The position numbers were made by a program, and so were the translations under genes. Positions 60,512-64,000 of a stretch of DNA of 64,000 nt are shown piece after piece; position 1 is the first letter of the stretch; each line of letters starts with the position of its first letter. The DNA is from Symbiodinium natans (taxonomy: Eukaryota; Sar; Dinophyceae; Suessiales; Symbiodiniaceae), in NCBI GenBank assembly GCA_905221605.1, contig CAJNDS010002472.1, positions 62,001-126,000 on the forward strand, read 5' to 3'. The notes under the pieces were generated by a model. That model saw only the letters and a list, made by a program, of their open reading frames with translations. It searched no databases and was not told the DNA's origin.

Positions 60512-63450
60512 CATGGTCCCATAAAAGGGCCCCAGCGCATGCCCGCCCCCTCCGCTTTTCCCGCCCGTTCGCCTGGCATAAAAGGGCCCCCATGGCCCCA
60601 TGGTCCCATGGCTCTAGCCCCCTGACCCCATGCCCCTCTCTTCTATGAGCTGGCTTTGTGCTAACTTTAAAGGGCCCTTCCCCCATGGCTCATGGCCCCA
60701 CGGCCCCATGGCCCCATGGCTCCATCCCCCTGGCCCCACGCCTTTCCCCCCCTCCGCCCTTCCCGCCCTTCCCGCCCATGGCTCATGGCCCCATAGCCCC
60801 ATGGCCCATGGTCCCATGGCTCTAGCCCCCTGGTTCCATGCCCTTCTCTTCTAGGAGCTGGCTTTGTGCTGACTTATGGCTCATGGCACCATGGCCCCAT
60901 GGTGACATGACTCCACGCCCCATGGCCTCATGCCCATGGTCCCATGGCTCCACTGGCCCCATGGTCCCATGGCACCCCACCATGGCTCATGGCCCGGCCC
61001 CATGATTCCTGTGCCCCATGCCCCATGCCCCTCTCTTCCAGGGCTCCAGTGCTATGGCCATGCACCCATGGCTCCATGGCTCCATGCCCTGGCCCTCCGC
61101 CCACCCCGCCATAGCTCATAGCCCCATGGTCCCATGGCCCCATGCCCTCTGGCCCCATGCGTCTCTCTTCTATAAGTTGACTTTAAAGGCCCCTCCGCCT
61201 TCCCGCCCTTCCCGCTTATTCCCGCCCGCCATGGCTCATGGCGCCATGGCCCTATGGTCCCAAGGGCTCAGTGCATGCGCCCCCTCCGCCCTTCCCCTGG
61301 TCCCATGCCCCTCTCTTCTGACTTTAAAGGGCCCCAATGCATGCCCGCCCCCTCCGCCCTTCCCGCCCTTCCCGCCCTTCCCGCCCTTCCCGCCCGCTCC
61401 GCCTCATGGTCCCATAAAAGCCCCAGTGCATGCTTGCCCCCTCCGCCCTGCCCGCCTTTCCCGCCTATGGCTGATGGCCCCATAGCCCCATGGCTCCATG
61501 CCCCCTGGCCCACTCCTTCTCTTTTTTAGCTGGCTTTGTGCCCTTCCCGCCCCGCCATGGCTCATGGCCCCATGGCCTCATGGTCCCGTGGCTTCATGCC
61601 TCCTGGCCCCATGCCCCTCTCTTCTATAAGCTGACTTTAAATTGAAAGGGCCCCAGTCCACGCCCACCCCTTCCGCCCTTCCCGACTCCAGCCCTTCCCG
61701 CCCTTCCCGCCCGCTCCGCTCCGCCCACCGTGGCTCATGGCCCCATGGCCATAAAAGGGCTGCAGCGCATGCCCGCCCCCTCCGCCCTTCCCGCCCGTTC
61801 GCCCCTGCCATGGCTCATGGCCCCATGGCCCCATGGTCCCATGGCTCTAGCCCCCTGGCCCCATGCCTCTCTCTTCAGCTGGCTTTGTGCTGACTTCAAA
61901 GGGCCCTTCCGCCATGGCTCATGGCCCCATGGCCCCATGGCCCCATGGCTCCATCCCCTTGGCCCCACGCCTTTCGTCGATAAGGTGACTTTAAAGGGCC
62001 AGTGCATGCCCCATTCCTCCGCCCTTCCCGCCCTTCCCGCCCGCTCCGCCCGCCATGGCTAGCCCCCTGACCCCATACCCCTCTCTTCTATGAGCTGGCT
62101 TTGTGCTGACTTTAAAGGGCCCTTCCGCCATGGCTCATGGCCCCATGGCCCCATGGCCCCATGGCTCCATCCCCTTGGCCCCACGCCTTTCGTCGATAAA
62201 GGTGACTTTAAAGGCCCAGTGCCCCATTCCTCCGCCCTTCCCGCCCTTCCCGCCCGCTCCGCCCACCTGCATGGCTCATGGCCCCCCATGGTCTCATGGC
62301 TCCATGCCCCCTGGCTTAGGCGGTCTCATGGCGCGTGCCCTCACAGCCCTGGATGGCGCCCCCTGGCCCCCTGGTCCCATGGCTCCATGCCCCTGGCCCT
62401 CCGCCCATCCCCCATGGCTCATGGCACCATGGCCTCATGGTCCCATGACTCCATGCCCCCTCTCCGCCGCCCTTCCCGCCCGCTCCCCACTCCGCCATGC
62501 CTCATTGCCCCATGGCCCCATGGTCCCATGGCTCAAGCCCCCTGACCCTATGCCCCTCTCCTCTACCCTTCCCGCCCTTCCCGCCCTTCCCGCCCTTCCC
62601 GCCCGCTCCGGCCCATGGTCCCGCCCCCTCAGCCATGGCTCCATGCCCTGTGGCCCACTCCTGGCCCCATGCTCCTCTCTTCTATGAGCTGGCTTCGTGC
62701 TGACTGTAAAGGGCCTTCCAGTTCCCGCCCGTTCCGCCCGCCATGGCTCATGGCCCCCTAAAGTCCCATGGCTCCATGCTCCCTGGTCCCATGCCCCTCT
62801 CTTGATAAGCTGACTTTAAAGGGCCCCTTCCCCCCTCCCGCCCGCTCCGCCTCGAGATCATGTCCCATAAAAGGGCCCCAGTGCATGCTTGCCCCCTCCG
62901 CGGCCCCATAGCCCCATGGTCCCATGGCTCCATGCCCCCTGGCCCACTCCTGGCCCCATGCTCCTCTCTTAGCTGGCTTTGTGCCCGCCATGGCTCATGG
63001 CCCCCATGGCCTCATGGTCCCGTGGCTTCATGCCTGCTGGCTTTCTTCTAAAAGCTGACTTTAAAGGGCCCCAGTCCATGCCCGCCCTTGCCGCCCTTGC
63101 CGCCCTTGCCGCCCTTCCCGCCCGCTCCGCCCACCATGGCTCATGGCCCCATGGCCCCATGGTCCCATAAAAGGGTCCCAGTGCATGCCCGCCCCCTCCC
63201 CTTCCCGCCCGTTCGCCCCCTGCCATGGCCCCATGGTCTCATGGCTCTAGCCCCCTGGCCCCATGCCCCTCTTCTATGAGCTGGCTTTGTGCTGACTTTA
63301 AAGGGCCCTTCCCCCATGGCTCATGGCCCCATGGCCCCATGGCCCCATGGCTCCATCCCCTTGGCCCCACGCCTTTCTTCTAAAAGCTGACTTTAAAGGG
63401 CCCCAGTGCATGCCCGCCCCCTTCGCCGTTCCTTCCCCTTCCCGCCCGCG
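60512..63450. repeat. Large CCATGG-rich composite satellite
   Basis: Four modules alternate many times: (1) ATGGCTCATGGCCCCATGG with runs of CCCCATGG; (2) decamer runs of CTTCCCGCCC; (3) CTGACTTTAAAGGGCCCCAG followed by GCATGCCCGCCCCCTCCG; (4) CCCCTCTCTTCTATGAGCTG followed by GCTTTGTGCTGACTTTAAA. Modules 4, 3, 2 and 1 tend to come in that order, giving a higher-order unit of about 150-250 bp. Many open frames exist (H-G-P-M-A-P and similar) but are by-products. Confidence 0.93.
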
Positions 63451-63464
63451 GAGCATCAGGTTGA

Positions 63465-63627
63465 GGGGTCGGCGGCACTGGCGGTAGCCATTAAATCGGG
63501 CAGCGCGAGGTCCCCAAAGGACCGAGCAAATGCGGACCTTTTAGCCCGGGTCGTCCCGGGAATAGCCTTGCTGGCCTCTGGCCTTCTGCGAAGCAGAATT
63601 AGGCCGGACGCCAGTGCCGCCGACCCC
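63465..63627. mobile_element. 163-bp fold-back element with 19-bp perfect terminal inverted repeats
   Basis: GGGGTCGGCGGCACTGGCG (63,465-63,483) is the exact reverse complement of CGCCAGTGCCGCCGACCCC (63,609-63,627). A smaller hairpin, TTCTGC-GAA-GCAGAA, lies inside at 63,584-63,598. No target duplication is obvious. It may be a miniature inverted-repeat transposon or a structured repeat at the satellite edge. Confidence 0.65.
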
Positions 63628-63696
63628 CGCGTGCCGCCGGTGAACGGTTTTTTTTTTCGTGGTTTTTTGCGTCGCCACGGAGGCCCCCAGAGGGCG

Positions 63697-63805
63697 CGCA
63701 TCATGAGCATCAGCGGGTCCAGCCCGGGACCCCCAGGCGCGCATCAGGAGCATCAGCGGCTCCCGGGGCGGGACCGCGGGGGGGCATCAGGAGCATGATG
63801 CCCCC
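63697..63805. repeat. Degenerate repeat with CATCAGGAGCATCAGCGG core (3 units)
   Basis: GCGCATCATGAGCATCAGCG, GCGCATCAGGAGCATCAGCG and GGGCATCAGGAGCATGATGC at spacings of about 45-50 bp, separated by CCCGGG-rich spacers. Confidence 0.75.
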
Positions 63806-63852
63806 CAAAGGGCGGGCATAAGCGACGTGTCTAAGCCCGGGGCTAGGAAAAA

Positions 63853-64000
63853 GGGAGTTTAGGGGCCTTATAAAGTGCTTAGAAACGTTAAGGGAGTCTC
63901 GGAGCCTCAAACGCTTAGAGATTTGAAGGGAGTTTAGGGGCCTGAAAATGCTTAGAAACTTAACGCTTAGAGATTTTAAGGGAGTTTAGGGGCCTCAACA
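63853..64000 (+). repeat. Telomere-like 36-52 bp tandem repeat at window edge
   Basis: GGGAGTTTAGGGGCCT begins units at 63,853, 63,928 and 63,980, with a variant (GGGAGTCTCGGAGCCT) between. GCTTAGAAAC and CGCTTAGAGATTT follow inside each. The G-rich strand resembles degenerate TTTAGGG. The array runs out of the window, so its length is unknown. Confidence 0.85.

Noticed and set aside
58935-63450. Many H-G-P-M-A-P-rich open frames on both strands
   Set aside because: They are direct translations of satellite repeats without codon structure.
1-64000. Ribosomal RNA genes, CRISPR arrays, bacterial operons, organelle genes
   Set aside because: No conserved rRNA strings, no regularly spaced direct repeats with unique spacers, no Shine-Dalgarno-led gene series, and none of the compact AT-rich gene content of organelles.

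Overview
This is a stretch of nuclear genome from a eukaryote, most probably a dinoflagellate (Symbiodiniaceae-like). No bacterial operon, rRNA gene, intact tRNA, CRISPR array or long uninterrupted gene is visible. The evidence is: Arabidopsis-type telomere repeats (TTTAGGG/CCCTAAA) in several internal arrays; GC of roughly 50-55% with short coding stretches of about 30-170 codons bounded by GT...AG splice signals; many tandem and dispersed duplications; and satellite blocks at the right end. The dinoflagellate assignment is an inference. TTTAGGG also occurs in plants and green algae, and only one weak spliced-leader-like match was seen.

Layout. 0-9.5 kb: diverged duplicated modules (2.64-3.9 kb against 6.4-7.65 kb, with a partial copy at 4.8-5.2 kb) and a 16-bp minisatellite inside a 300-bp tandem duplication at 8.7-9.5 kb. 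9.5-30 kb: scattered candidate exons on both strands between copies of a multi-module dispersed repeat (20.2-21.3 and 25.6-27.7 kb, and again at 51.0-51.3 and 53.2-54.2 kb). 30.4-31.9 kb: a candidate secreted-protein ORF next to a tandem array of identical 278-bp units, each with a 71-codon ORF. 32.5-34.9 kb: interleaved duplicated blocks. 35-43 kb: the most gene-like part, with several spliced models whose phases agree (39.9-40.5, 40.7-41.1 and 42.4-42.9 kb) and a 170-codon coding stretch with a nuclear-localisation-like basic run at 37.95-38.8 kb. 43.4-45.5 kb: a 908-917 bp tandem repeat. 45.5-49 kb: small coding candidates and a 349-bp tandem duplication. 50-57.3 kb: interstitial telomere arrays, an exon pair with an NCxHF thiol-protein motif, and further exons. 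57.8-64 kb: AT-rich microsatellite carrying a 712-bp element with terminal inverted repeats, a large CCATGG-rich satellite interrupted by an AT-rich island, a small fold-back element, and telomere-like tandem repeats at the edge. The right side resembles subtelomeric DNA.

How the coding calls were made. I read frames by eye. I looked for open frames with GC-rich third positions, peptide composition typical of folded or charged proteins, and flanking AG|...|GT sites, preferring models where the phases on both sides of an intron agree. In this composition the antisense frame is often open too, so strand is uncertain for several calls and none of the proteins could be assigned a firm function. 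RNA-seq would settle most of them.
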